Virus record (IMG/VR): IMGVR_UViG_3300045120_000547
Location: 1-47,923 of that record
Strand: one strand, 5' to 3'
From: a virus
Length of the DNA stretch: 47,923 bases
Below the pieces are notes generated by a model, which ran no database searches, had not been told where the DNA came from, and worked only from the letters and a program-made list of their open reading frames with translations. This document shows positions 37,201 through 45,504 of the stretch, piece by piece. Within the stretch, counting starts at the first letter, position 1, and each line of letters opens with the position of its first letter. The position numbers were made by a program, and so were the translations under genes.

Positions 37201-39368
37201 CAAATCTGGCCTCTGTAGTCAATTCCTTTGAAATTCCGGAAGTGTTTACCGATAGCGGACAAGAGATCGATTTGATCCAATATTTTGACTTTCGGCCATC
37301 TATTGCCAATACCGTTAATCCCGCCGCGACACCGGGCTCCGCGCCGTTAAATCCAGCCAATACCGTGGGCTTGACCCTGGCCGGGGACAACAAGTTTCCG
37401 CTCCCCGATTCATCATTCTTAAATGTGATTGAATATTTTGTGGGACGAACCGATACCGTATTTGTTGACAAGAAGGGACGCTTTTCAGTAATTGAGGGAC
37501 ATCCCAATTTCGATCCTCTGAAGAGAATTGCTCCTCAATCCGTTCCGAACGCCCTGAGGCTGGCAGATATCTCTATTCCTTCCTACCCATGTCTGCCCGC
37601 AAACTATAGCTTTCAGCTAGACCAGCTTTTGAATACCAGAGTGCTAAATCAGAAGTTTGCGACCTCCCGCATTAACTTCAAGACTATCAGCACGCCAAAT
37701 GCCACAAAGCTGTTGCCATGGAATCAGCCAAAGGTCTATACCCAGTCTGATATCGGAAACCTGGACCGTCGTCTTAAGGATGTCGAATATTACGTCACCC
37801 TGAATTCCTTGGAAACAGGAACCAGTAGTAAAGTCATTCCATCTTCTGTCGATCCTTCTCTTGATCGTTTCAAGTTTGGTATTTTTGTCGATGATTTTAC
37901 TTCTTCGCAATTCAGCGATCTTGCTAATCCCCAGTACATAGCTATCAAAGAAGGGACCGATATAGTCCCTACCAAGATGAAGTGGGACCTTACGCTATTT
38001 GGGGCGGGCCCTCCCGATTGGATTGTTCCGGTCCCGCCTCCCCCTCCGATTATTATCACTGATCCTCCGCCGGTTCCTGTTGCCAATACTCCGCAGCCGC
38101 CGCCTATCATCATTCAACCAATTGTCACTGTAAGTGATCCTTTTGGGGCCGGTCCCATCTGTGCTCTAAATCTAGCGAACACCGTGGCGTATCAGATGAA
38201 GTTCCGAAATGCTACGGATAGTCTGGCCAATACAACTACCTTAGCCAATACAGATATTGTCAATTTGACATTTGCCGATCATACCACTGTTCAGTTTTCG
38301 ATTGCATCAGCAAATGGGGCAATTTCGGAATTTATTCAAAACCAACAATACAACTTATTTGATAGCAGCATCATCAACAGTGTAATTGGTACTCATGATA
38401 ATCAACATACTATTGATGATCTTGGCGGCGCTAACACACAATTACTAAGTGCTATTTTAAATGGCATACTTAGTAACGACCCCATCAATGATCCATTTAA
38501 TAATGAACATGCTATCACAACTTATAATGCCGCTACCGGCACTTTAAATATAAAAGAAATCGCTCAAGGTATTGTTCAAGATAACATTACCCTCCAGGGA
38601 ATTTCCCCCGCCGTTGCTAACGCTTTAAGTCAACTGTTGCAGCAACAAATCAGTCTAACACAGTTTGCTGGAATGCTTCAGGTTAATCAGAATATCCCGG
38701 CCGGGGGCTCTCTTTCGGGGTCTACCTATCTTCCTCCTGCAATTCTGTACTTTTATAATTATGACCAAGGGGTGAAGATTGAGGTTTTCCAGGGAACAAC
38801 TCTAGTGGCTTCAACGGACACGTCCCTGGCGGGGTCAGGTGTCTCAACCCCCTCTTCATTGACAGACGAAGAAATAGCATTATTGACGGGCCCTCATGCA
38901 TCCCAGTGGTTTAATGATTATCCGGGCTACTTCTTGTCAACATTCACTGATTTGGGGGCGGGTTACGTAAAGAACGCCGGAAAGCTTTCCTTTAATTATG
39001 CCTCAGCAAATGGAGCCAACTTCACAGTCAAAACAACCCGGTCGAACAATTCAACGCGGTGGCGGTGGGTTATGGCTTATCCAATTAATGGTGATTCGGT
39101 TGGATGTATTCCATCTGCGGTGACCCCATCAATTTCTGCAAACTACTCCAATACTGCGGCTGATTTTAATATACGATGTGGAAATTGGACGGCCCATGGA
39201 AGTGTTAATATTCTGACTGGAGTTACAGCAACTTATAGTATTCCAAGCGGAACGCCCAGTACAGTAGTGGCACCATTTGATATATCGGCGGATTGGTTAG
39301 GCCTAGCTCCGGGAACGTCTTCGGGTCTGACTGTCAATCCTACCCTACCGGCCCCCCTACATCCATGA
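34233..39368 (+). CDS. Giant DUF4815-type tail/adhesin protein
   Basis: The 1711-residue protein starts with the DUF4815 pattern (APYNDDYTETKDFYKILFQP, QVRELNQLQSIFQKQIERFG, then ...NIFSSGSILSG), common in structural proteins next to gp8 in marine T4-like phages. Residues 1-1240 are long beta-rich repeats with later fibre-like segments (DVVSYRQTSDADTIFLQDSQ). A Pro-rich hinge (about 1262-1300) leads to an AT-rich, differently composed module (about 1325-1485) and a C-terminal beta domain. It is probably a baseplate-attached fibre or adhesin touching the host surface. Confidence 0.78.
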   Translation: MINLSAAPYNDDYTETKDFYKILFQPGVSVQVRELNQLQSIFQKQIERFGDNIFSSGSILSGCNFQYYNPYSYIKIKDIDFSGDLVVPSRYLGYNVLNETTGLRGIVVNTQDGFESTSPDLKTLYVSYRNSSDDTATHEFAAGDTLKVFDPVVNGIEGITIVGGGLGFANNDRLIATSQVVLSVSSGTLTNNDFLLNSLGANVEIIGIDSATLASANQFIVAVAPRVTDLTNSAANSVFWTLNVGDSVTNPAATLTASVIRKIGSGFSGKIVTDSVGTIIRTQTLSKGVSYNSLPYITVRSINNPSGYNTLNLAPKNYITKVIVSNEANSVGNGYAFGISTGVIYQKGYLLRVDPQIILISKYDTIPNNVAVGFITTEEIIDYNIDPSLLDNVNDTQNAQAPGANRLRLTPQIQVTSSDLAAANASFFTIAEWQEGRPVKISATTDYSVIGDEMASRTKDASGNFVTDPFLVTTRSALDANNEGEFFNIVIDPGNAYIDGYRVNTTANFNIQDRKGTDTATLNSHSVSLNYGNYVIIKNVVGTFGFAAGDSVNLYDTAKGILADPTSIEAGSLTPGGAVIGTANIRMMTYLSGTPGTSVAQYKLYLFNVQMSTGKNFKNVRAVYYNGTKKGVGDIVTVLDTTTNTQIASIIDPTHKTLLFYCGVDSPKNANACTYTYRSVSTSQTVSNGGSSNASLVIDISSGSDIFPYSGSLSSSQLTDLYVVPTQVDMVANDAITGTFTANSTTANAIGSSSTFLTDLAVGDWVTVAANSTAGSDLRQVLSITNNTFLTLSSNCSFSNTSAKLYRTYPLNVPVPFGIRTGLSANVNVNQNIMTLDFGSPFSFSATKTATVAYNAEQINVSQLTKTPNRNKFVRLCLSNNAGTTTGPWAMGIPDVFRLSGVYVGNSTVSNTGTNYIKNFFVDHNQNPDYYNMSYLYKDPKSGLSLGSGDYLLVQFDYFTRSGAGFFDVVSYRQTSDADTIFLQDSQPLSNLASVVNSFEIPEVFTDSGQEIDLIQYFDFRPSIANTVNPAATPGSAPLNPANTVGLTLAGDNKFPLPDSSFLNVIEYFVGRTDTVFVDKKGRFSVIEGHPNFDPLKRIAPQSVPNALRLADISIPSYPCLPANYSFQLDQLLNTRVLNQKFATSRINFKTISTPNATKLLPWNQPKVYTQSDIGNLDRRLKDVEYYVTLNSLETGTSSKVIPSSVDPSLDRFKFGIFVDDFTSSQFSDLANPQYIAIKEGTDIVPTKMKWDLTLFGAGPPDWIVPVPPPPPIIITDPPPVPVANTPQPPPIIIQPIVTVSDPFGAGPICALNLANTVAYQMKFRNATDSLANTTTLANTDIVNLTFADHTTVQFSIASANGAISEFIQNQQYNLFDSSIINSVIGTHDNQHTIDDLGGANTQLLSAILNGILSNDPINDPFNNEHAITTYNAATGTLNIKEIAQGIVQDNITLQGISPAVANALSQLLQQQISLTQFAGMLQVNQNIPAGGSLSGSTYLPPAILYFYNYDQGVKIEVFQGTTLVASTDTSLAGSGVSTPSSLTDEEIALLTGPHASQWFNDYPGYFLSTFTDLGAGYVKNAGKLSFNYASANGANFTVKTTRSNNSTRWRWVMAYPINGDSVGCIPSAVTPSISANYSNTAADFNIRCGNWTAHGSVNILTGVTATYSIPSGTPSTVVAPFDISADWLGLAPGTSSGLTVNPTLPAPLHP
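38019..38690 (+). other. Pro-rich hinge and AT-rich module inside the 1711-residue tail protein
   Basis: From 38019 to about 38130 the gene encodes a proline-dense linker (PVPPPPPIIITDPPPVPV). From about 38200 to 38690 the coding sequence becomes clearly AT-richer, with different codon use and helical Asn/Gln/Ile-rich protein (NALSQLLQQQISLTQFAGML). Flanks return to the GC-richer phage norm. It looks like an exchanged module. Confidence 0.6.
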
Positions 39369-39377
39369 GATTAAGGC

Positions 39378-39384
39378 ATAAATA
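39378..39384 (+). promoter_or_regulatory. Late promoter box before the 122-residue structural gene
   Basis: GCATAAATAACAAAG-ATG: ATAAATA ends 6 nt before the start at 39391, with no separate ribosome-binding site. Same geometry as at 7944 and 6397. Confidence 0.6.
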
Positions 39385-39390
39385 ACAAAG

Positions 39391-39759
39391 ATGGTACTGG
39401 CAATTTCGGCTGATCAATTGACTTCTGCTTCCCGGGGACTTAGCAAAACTAAGTATTTCCCTATTGAGCTATTTTGCAGTAATATGCTCCCCAACACCAA
39501 TTATGATGTGTTTTATGATGGAATTCAGGTCAATGAATTTTGCAAGCCCTTCGGGGGTAATTTGGGAGATGCCCTGACCAGTAGCTCTGATGGGAAGTTA
39601 ACCACTATTTTCTTCCTTTCGGTTCAATATAACCAGCAATACCTTTCCGGGACTAATTCAATGGATAAATTGATAAAATCTAAAAAAGTCATTGAATTTC
39701 GTAGTCCTCAGGGTGTCTCCTCAATAACCTATCTACCTATGTTGATTAAGTCGGGATAA
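39391..39759 (+). CDS. 122-residue virion-associated protein
   Basis: The protein starts MVLAISADQLTSASRGLSKT; then FPIELFCSNMLPNTNYDVFY and PQGVSSITYLPML suggest an immunoglobulin-like beta domain of the kind attached to phage baseplates and fibres. It lies between the two large adhesin-like genes. No exact family recognised. Confidence 0.68.
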   Translation: MVLAISADQLTSASRGLSKTKYFPIELFCSNMLPNTNYDVFYDGIQVNEFCKPFGGNLGDALTSSSDGKLTTIFFLSVQYNQQYLSGTNSMDKLIKSKKVIEFRSPQGVSSITYLPMLIKSG

Positions 39760-39762
39760 ATT

Positions 39763-42438
39763 ATGTCAGAAAGAGAAAATCCAATTACAAACCTAGGCGC
39801 TCTCTTCAATGTAGCGCAAACCTTTAGGGTTCCGGGAACTAATCAACCCGATCAGATTCCTGTAACCAGCATTGATCTGAAGTTTATGTATAAGCCCCCG
39901 GCCGTCGATAATCAATCGGGGATTGAGAATCCGGGGGTAACGGTCTATCTGACTGGAACAGAAATAGGTGCTCAAGGCACCAGTATTCCGAAAATAGATG
40001 CCAATACTTTCATTCAGGTGGCCCGCGCGGAATATCATGAAATTCAAACTTCTTCGGATGGTTCTGTTCCGACCCGTTTCAATTTTGTTGAGCCTGTTCT
40101 GATTGACGCCAATAGAGACCATGCCATTCTGGTTTCTTATGACGGTAATGAATCATTTCAACCTTGGACGGCAATCAAAGATAACACTCTGCCCGGTTCA
40201 ATCGAAAGATATTCAGGTACTAATCCGAATTTTCAAGGAGATTACTACGAATTCGCGTCTTCGGCTGGAGATAGGGCATCAAATAATGACAATTCCGGAA
40301 CTCAGTCAGATTTCCGGGGATCATTAAGGCCCTTAGATTCTACAACCCTGTCATTTCAACTGAATGGGGCCCGCTTCTTTATCGACGGGGTTCCGGTCTC
40401 TCAATCAAATACGATCCCGACCACAACTCTAATTCACAGGGGCGTCCCCTTTCAGTCCTGGGATAGTGTCAGTGATCATGTGACCCTGATCTTCCCCTCT
40501 TTCAATGTTGAGGGGGTCTCCTTTGATTTTGATACCAGCACCGTTCAGAGCTTTATCGGGGCCCAAAAGGTCTTTCAGAGCGGGGTCTATTATCCGGGGG
40601 GCTTCGCCAATAATAGTTCCTTTGTGACACTTTCAGTCAATAACTCCGTCACCATTACCGCCAACACCAATTATCCAAACGGGACGGCGTTTGTTTGGGC
40701 CAACGTCTTCAACAGCTACTCAGGCCTGAAGTATATTACCCTTTTTGATACAACCTTGATCAATATCAGAAAAGTGGTGAGTATTATCAGCAATACCGTT
40801 ATTCAGGTCGATGAACCGGTTACGTTTACCAACGCCGCCGCTAAGTTCATGATCTCTCCCGTTGGTATTATTGACAGTATGTACGAAAGCAGCCCTCTGG
40901 GAAGAACTCAGCATTTTATGTGGCTGACCCAAAGCAATGCCAATTCAACTGTTCGTTTCGTCAATAATTGTATTGAAACTGTCACTGCTTCAGTAGGAGG
41001 TACGGGATATTCGAATGCAGATGTGCTTTACATTAAAGGATTCGAAAACGTCACCGGAAAAGTCACCGGGGGATACGTGGCAATTGCCAACCTTCAGACA
41101 AATTCTACCGGCGGCATCACCGCTTTGTATCAGTCCAACCTTGGATGTGGATTCGTCAATACATCCCTTATTGTGGCGACTGTTGCCAACTCCACCTCTA
41201 TCGGAAACTCCACTTCCAACACTTCGGCCGGTTCCGGAGCCACCTTTACCTATACAACTGGAGCTACCCTTAAAACTGAATTGACCAATAACATTTTCAA
41301 AAAATGTCAGATTGGAAATTTCGGCCTGAATGATGTCATTCCTTTTGCGTCTATCAATGCCCCGACCGGAACCTATTATGATGCAACCCTTAAGACCCAA
41401 TACTACCTTCAGGGAGATACCAATACCTTTGATGGTTACGCCTATTATGTCAACGCCACCCCTTTCTCTACTCCAGTGCAATTCAATCATCAAAACCTCC
41501 TGCTAGGTAACCAAATCCCTAGTTTCATTTCTTATTCAAATGAATTCGTCACCCATTATAGCAACGGTTCGATCAATACCTTGGTCAATGCCCTGAACTT
41601 TGTTTCCAATAACATTGTTCTTCAAATCAATACCGTTTCCAATAGTGATTTTGTCTGTGTTACCGTTGAATCCCCTCCTACAATTGAGTTTGGTCGTTAT
41701 ATCATTAATAATGACTACACCGATGAACATACCAATTCCGGGAATGCCTGGGCCAAGCATCTGACTACCCATATCAACTTTACCAGATTGTCAGAGGATA
41801 TCCGGGTGTATCTGACGGCTTATCGGCCCGCCAACACTGATTTTCAGGTTTATGCCAGAATTCAGAACTCAAATGACCATGAAGCATTTGATGATAAGGA
41901 TTGGACCCGGCTACAAATCATCGATGGTATCAACATTGCGTCTTCAATCAATAATCCCTCCGATTATGTTGAGTTGACCTATGGATTTCAGTCTTATCCT
42001 AATTCCGCTTTGGTCCTGGCGGGGTCTGTGGCCACAACCAATGCCAGCGCGGTAGTTACCGGCGTGGGGACTGCTTTCTCCTCTAATCTGGCGGTGGGGA
42101 ATGTGGTTCGGTTATATGACCCGCTTTTCCCGAATAACAACTTCTTTGTGGCGGCGGTAAATTCCATTTCCAACAATACCATTCTGACCTTGGACCTTGC
42201 CATCAATAGCGATGAGAACATTGCCCTTGTTGCTCCGGGCCTAAAGATTGAGAAGCTGGGATATCCTCATCAGGCCTTTAACAACCCCATCGCGGAGAAT
42301 GTGGTTCGATACTACAATTCCGCTATGATCCCGTTCGATGGTTATGACAATCTCCAGCTTAAGATTGTCATGCTGAGTAGTCGTCAACAGAACATTCCTA
42401 GAATTCATGATGTCAGACTAGCCGGGGTGTCCGCATGA
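39763..42438 (+). CDS. Large tail/baseplate structural protein (891 residues)
   Basis: The N-terminus (NLGALFNVAQTFRVPGTNQ, PVTSIDLKFMYKPPA, PGVTVYLTGTE) resembles the C-terminal parts of DUF4815-type proteins that describe a ligand-like beta domain with metal-binding potential. Long beta-rich stretches follow, with Asn/Thr/Val repeats (about 280-560) and a GAGSVATTNASAVV-like late strand region. It is probably a wedge or fibre partner of the 1711-residue protein. The stop overlaps the next ATG. Confidence 0.68.
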   Translation: MSERENPITNLGALFNVAQTFRVPGTNQPDQIPVTSIDLKFMYKPPAVDNQSGIENPGVTVYLTGTEIGAQGTSIPKIDANTFIQVARAEYHEIQTSSDGSVPTRFNFVEPVLIDANRDHAILVSYDGNESFQPWTAIKDNTLPGSIERYSGTNPNFQGDYYEFASSAGDRASNNDNSGTQSDFRGSLRPLDSTTLSFQLNGARFFIDGVPVSQSNTIPTTTLIHRGVPFQSWDSVSDHVTLIFPSFNVEGVSFDFDTSTVQSFIGAQKVFQSGVYYPGGFANNSSFVTLSVNNSVTITANTNYPNGTAFVWANVFNSYSGLKYITLFDTTLINIRKVVSIISNTVIQVDEPVTFTNAAAKFMISPVGIIDSMYESSPLGRTQHFMWLTQSNANSTVRFVNNCIETVTASVGGTGYSNADVLYIKGFENVTGKVTGGYVAIANLQTNSTGGITALYQSNLGCGFVNTSLIVATVANSTSIGNSTSNTSAGSGATFTYTTGATLKTELTNNIFKKCQIGNFGLNDVIPFASINAPTGTYYDATLKTQYYLQGDTNTFDGYAYYVNATPFSTPVQFNHQNLLLGNQIPSFISYSNEFVTHYSNGSINTLVNALNFVSNNIVLQINTVSNSDFVCVTVESPPTIEFGRYIINNDYTDEHTNSGNAWAKHLTTHINFTRLSEDIRVYLTAYRPANTDFQVYARIQNSNDHEAFDDKDWTRLQIIDGINIASSINNPSDYVELTYGFQSYPNSALVLAGSVATTNASAVVTGVGTAFSSNLAVGNVVRLYDPLFPNNNFFVAAVNSISNNTILTLDLAINSDENIALVAPGLKIEKLGYPHQAFNNPIAENVVRYYNSAMIPFDGYDNLQLKIVMLSSRQQNIPRIHDVRLAGVSA

Positions 42439-42626
42439 CCTTACTTAAAACTGATCATCCGGGATTTCTAAAAGATAAAAAAACAGGCGTCCTTCATAAT
42501 AATAATGAGGGACAGCTTCTTTCGATTCAAGCCCAACGCAAGAAGAATGCTGAGTTGGTTAAGCTGACAAAGAGGGTAGATACCCTGGAAAGAGAATTTA
42601 ATAAACTGATTGAGGCTTTGAAATGA
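42435..42626 (+). CDS. 63-residue coiled-coil virion protein
   Basis: The protein MTLLKTDHPGFLKDKKTGVL... ends in a heptad helix (LVKLTKRVDTLEREFNKLIE). Small proteins with a GF-x-KD-x-x-TG-V start and a coiled-coil end are widespread in T4-like structural clusters. It overlaps both neighbours by 4 bp (ATGA), so all three are co-translated. Probably a fibre or baseplate trimerisation element. Confidence 0.72.
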   Translation: MTLLKTDHPGFLKDKKTGVLHNNNEGQLLSIQAQRKKNAELVKLTKRVDTLEREFNKLIEALK

Positions 42627-43420
42627 CGGTTACTCTGACACTAATCGATACTGCCACTGATGTGGGACAAGACCTCTTCAACAGGGTCAATGAATTGGTA
42701 GTGGCATCGTCCTCCAATTATGTCACCGTCAACGCCGCCGCCAACGGTTCAGCTTCCATCGGCAATGGTTTTGTTCAGGGTATCATGTCGGCTACGACTC
42801 TGGCGGCAACAGATATCAGAGGGGGGAACGTTCAAACGGCCAATACCCTTTGGCTATCCTCAAATGTCAGCCTAAATGCCTCTTTCTCTTTCATCTCCGG
42901 TAATATTGTTGTCAACACGACCACTCTTTCGGTAGGGGCCAATCTTACGCTGAATACCTCCGTCCTGTTCCTGGGTAATTCTACTGTTAATGTCCTGGCT
43001 AACTCTTCCAAGCTGGTCATTGGAAGTTCGGGTGTTAATTCAACTGCCATGGCAGTAGGGTCCAATATTATTGCCAATTCCACATCTGTAAAACTTGATC
43101 AAGTTGTTCTGCATCCAATCACCGTAACAACAACGGGTACCTCTGCCCAAGAGGTGGATGCCATTGCTATCGCCACCTTCCGGTCTTCGGAATATACCCT
43201 GACGGTCAAGGACAACGTTGCCAATAACTATCAGATTTCAAAAATGCTATTAATTCATGACGGGGGAGCGGCCTATCTGACTGAGTACGGTATCCTTCGA
43301 TCCAACTCCGCCATGGGGACATTCGCAACCGGTTCAAACGCCACCCATTTCACCCTTACCTTTACCCCTGTTTCAGCAAATACGACACTTAAGGGAGTGG
43401 CTACGTCCAGTCTGGTCTAA
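42623..43420 (+). CDS. Beta-repeat fibre-like protein (265 residues)
   Basis: After a helical start (TDVGQDLFNRVNELVVASSS) come regular short beta repeats of the form NxSxxLxxxx (TLWLSSNVSLNASFSF, TTLSVGANLTLNTSVLFLGN, SKLVIGSSGVNSTAMAVGSN), typical of a trimeric beta-helix shaft. A globular C-terminal domain follows (EVDAIAIATFRSSEYTLTVK). It is probably part of a tail fibre. The stop overlaps the next ATG. Confidence 0.72.
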   Translation: MTVTLTLIDTATDVGQDLFNRVNELVVASSSNYVTVNAAANGSASIGNGFVQGIMSATTLAATDIRGGNVQTANTLWLSSNVSLNASFSFISGNIVVNTTTLSVGANLTLNTSVLFLGNSTVNVLANSSKLVIGSSGVNSTAMAVGSNIIANSTSVKLDQVVLHPITVTTTGTSAQEVDAIAIATFRSSEYTLTVKDNVANNYQISKMLLIHDGGAAYLTEYGILRSNSAMGTFATGSNATHFTLTFTPVSANTTLKGVATSSLV

Positions 43421-43743
43421 TGGTTTCAACGAAATTTAATTTAAATGTAGAACAGGGGGCGACTTTTCATGTGGAGGCTACCCTCCTCAATGCCAATGAT
43501 GAACCCCTGAGTGTAACCGGGTTTACCTCAAATGCTCAGATCAGGAAATCATCTTTTTCAAATACCGCCTATCCTTTTGATGTGACCCTGGAAGACGGGT
43601 TGATTACCCTGGCTATGGATGCCAACACCACGTCGGAGTTGGAACCGGGGCGGTATGTTTATGATGTTTATATGTACGATGCCAATTCCTCCGTCCGAAT
43701 TTTCGAAGGTTTGGTGACGGTTAGTGCTCAAGTTACCAAATAA
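43420..43743 (+). CDS. Immunoglobulin-like virion protein (107 residues)
   Basis: The sequence FNLNVEQGATFHVEATLLNA, then DEPLSVTGFTSNAQIRKS and PGRYVYDVYMYDANSSVRIF, looks like a BppU/Ig-like beta-sandwich found at receptor-binding baseplates. The TAATG-type overlap couples it to the fibre-like gene. The role is presumably structural. Confidence 0.7.
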   Translation: MVSTKFNLNVEQGATFHVEATLLNANDEPLSVTGFTSNAQIRKSSFSNTAYPFDVTLEDGLITLAMDANTTSELEPGRYVYDVYMYDANSSVRIFEGLVTVSAQVTK

Positions 43744-43751
43744 TTGACTTT

Positions 43752-43759
43752 TATAAATA
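43752..43759 (+). promoter_or_regulatory. Late promoter (perfect TATAAATA)
   Basis: TATAAATAC matches the T4 late consensus exactly. A leader of about 40 nt with CGGGAGAAAACACTAA precedes the start at 43807. Confidence 0.78.
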
Positions 43760-43806
43760 CAACAAGAAAAACAAGATTTTAAGCCAACTCCGGGAGAAAA
43801 CACTAA

Positions 43807-44238
43807 ATGGCCTCATATAATAAGTTCAACCAGTTTGTCGCTGACATTTGCCAAAAAGTGCATAATCTTAGCACTTCCGCAGATTCTCTTAAGGTTGCCC
43901 TGACCAACTCAGCGCCGGTCGCCACCAATGCCGTTCTTTCGGACATCACCCAGATTTCGGCTGGTAACGGTTATAGCGCGGGTGGTACGGCAACAACCAT
44001 CTCCTCATCTGCCCAAACCTCCGGTACTTTCAAGATGGTTTGTGCCAACGTCGTCTTTACGGCATCCGGCGGTACCATTGGTGCTCTGCGGTATGCAGTG
44101 TTGTATAATTCAACTCCAACTTCTCCCAATAAGCCTTTGATTGCATGGTGGGATTACGGCTCCAGTATAACTTTGAACGATACAGAGACGTTTACTGTGT
44201 CATTTGACGCAACAAACGGAGTGTTTACCTTAAGTTGA
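43807..44238 (+). CDS. 143-residue virion structural protein
   Basis: MASYNKFNQFVADICQKVHN is followed by a repeated-looking beta core (SDITQISAGNGYSAGGTATT) and PLIAWWDYGSSITLNDTETF, a family commonly found among tail and decoration proteins of phages. It has its own late promoter, consistent with high expression. The gene ends at the first copy of a direct repeat. Confidence 0.72.
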   Translation: MASYNKFNQFVADICQKVHNLSTSADSLKVALTNSAPVATNAVLSDITQISAGNGYSAGGTATTISSSAQTSGTFKMVCANVVFTASGGTIGALRYAVLYNSTPTSPNKPLIAWWDYGSSITLNDTETFTVSFDATNGVFTLS

Positions 44239-44307
44239 GACGCGAATAGCATTCTATTTCTGGTTGTATACGCAAATAAAAGGTGTGTTTACCCTCAGAG
44301 ACGCGAA
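44221..44307 (+). repeat. Imperfect direct repeat flanking a 38-bp spacer
   Basis: Copy 1 (44221-44246) covers the last codons of the preceding gene and its stop. Copy 2 (44285-44307) repeats GTGTTTACC...GAGACGCGAA with small differences. The second copy lies just upstream of the homing endonuclease leader, so it may mark the insertion boundary. Confidence 0.6.
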
Positions 44308-44314
44308 ATCGAAG

Positions 44315-44321
44315 ATAAATA
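44315..44321 (+). promoter_or_regulatory. Late promoter box for homing endonuclease 2
   Basis: GATAAATACTCCC: ATAAATA overlaps the 5' arm of the hairpin at 44317-44352. A transcript starting a few nt downstream would lack that arm, leaving the ribosome-binding site GGGAG free. Confidence 0.68.
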
Positions 44322-44354
44322 CTCCCGTAGGTTCATTCTTATGGGAGTATTTTT
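44317..44354 (+). terminator. Hairpin with T-run: terminator and RBS-blocking stem
   Basis: AAATACTCCCGTA (44317-44329) pairs with TATGGGAGTATTT (44340-44352), 13 pairs with one G-T, loop of 10, followed by TTTTT. It can end transcription from upstream. In read-through RNA it hides GGGAG, the Shine-Dalgarno sequence 7 nt before the ATG at 44355. Confidence 0.75.
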
Positions 44355-45209
44355 ATGGCTAAAACAGTTGGTAATTCTGGTTTTGTTTATGTCTGGTACG
44401 ATCAAAAACAAAAAATGTATTATGTGGGATCGCATTGGGGATATGAAACTGATGGATATGTCTGTAGTTCCAAGAGGATGCGGGATAATTACCGAAATCG
44501 TCCTCATGATTTCAAGCGGCGGATAGTATCAAGAGTAAACACTTGCCGTCGTGATTTGCTTTTTGAAGAGCAACGCTGGCTGTACATGATCCCCGACAAT
44601 CAATTAGGTCAAAAATATTACAATATGACTAAACGGTTTAACACCCCCTGGGGAAATACCGAAAAGCTTAACAATGAATTTAAAACAAAAATCAGCGAAA
44701 AACTTCAAGCTGCATTTAAACGACCCGAATTTCAAGAGTCTTATAAAGAGGGACGAAAACAAGCCCTTCCTAAAATTATTGCCATAACTCAGTCGGAGGA
44801 TTATCGCAAAAAAGCCGGGGAACGCTCCACCCTCCGAAATCTGGACCCAGCCTACCGGCAAGCTCATGGCGAAAAAATGACAAAAAAACATGCCGACCCG
44901 GAATACAAAAAATTCCTGACAGAGCGGATGAATGATCCGGAAGTAACAGCCAAGCTCTCTCAATCTAACACAAAGGCCTGGAAAGACCCGGCTATCCGGG
45001 CAAAATACTCTCTTGCCGCCAAAAACAGGGACCCCGCTACCCGTAAACAATCCCCGGAGACGATAGAGAAAAAACGTCAGTTTTCCATCCAAAGAGAAGC
45101 TATCAAGCGTCAGCTTCGCATCGAAAACCCGGGTTTGGATATGAAAGGGATAACTGAGCTTTACCGGGCGGGAAGAGCCCGACCAACTATCATAAATACT
45201 ACAACGTAA
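44355..45209 (+). CDS. GIY-YIG homing endonuclease
   Basis: The 284 residues start with a GIY-YIG-type catalytic motif: FVYVWYDQKQKMYYVGSHWG (about residues 10-29), then SSKRMRDNYRNRP and RDLLFEEQRWLYMIP with the usual conserved Arg and Glu. The rest is a long basic, helical DNA-binding part with repeated K/R-rich units (KISEKLQAAFKRPEF, ERMNDPEVTAKLSQS, KYSLAAKNRDPATR), resembling NUMOD-type tracts. It is a free-standing mobile element between structural genes, controlled by the hairpin and late box upstream. Confidence 0.82.
   Translation: MAKTVGNSGFVYVWYDQKQKMYYVGSHWGYETDGYVCSSKRMRDNYRNRPHDFKRRIVSRVNTCRRDLLFEEQRWLYMIPDNQLGQKYYNMTKRFNTPWGNTEKLNNEFKTKISEKLQAAFKRPEFQESYKEGRKQALPKIIAITQSEDYRKKAGERSTLRNLDPAYRQAHGEKMTKKHADPEYKKFLTERMNDPEVTAKLSQSNTKAWKDPAIRAKYSLAAKNRDPATRKQSPETIEKKRQFSIQREAIKRQLRIENPGLDMKGITELYRAGRARPTIINTTT
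45192..45198 (+). promoter_or_regulatory. Late promoter box within the 3' end of the endonuclease gene
   Basis: CATAAATACTACAACG lies 30 bp before the start at 45229, with CGGAGAAATC as ribosome-binding site. It lets the downstream virion genes be expressed independently of the endonuclease. Confidence 0.68.
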
Positions 45210-45228
45210 ACAACTTTTCGGAGAAATC

Positions 45229-45498
45229 ATGAATTATATTCTACAAGCTGATCTAGGCGAACTTGGTGCTGAGATGGACCCCTTCCGCTCTCCTATCCTT
45301 CATATGGTCCATCCTGAAGTGAAGAATTTTCGTTTTGAGTGGCATCGTAAGGCCCAGGAACTATACGTAATAGAGACTGTGACCAAACCAGAAAGGGCCA
45401 ACCTCCTTTCCGATAAGGTCTCAAACCAAGTCACTGCCGAAAAAGTCGTCGGTATTTGGTGTAGTGGTGTTAACACCGGATTAAATCAAAAGGATTAA
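45229..45498 (+). CDS. 89-residue small protein
   Basis: The protein MNYILQADLGELGAEMDPFR... continues with SPILHMVHPEVKNFRFEW, HRKAQELYVIETV and a C-terminal EKVVGIWCSGVNTG. Mixed alpha/beta. It lies in the late fibre cluster after its own late box. No family recognised. Confidence 0.62.
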   Translation: MNYILQADLGELGAEMDPFRSPILHMVHPEVKNFRFEWHRKAQELYVIETVTKPERANLLSDKVSNQVTAEKVVGIWCSGVNTGLNQKD

Positions 45499-45504
45499 GA
45501 ATAA

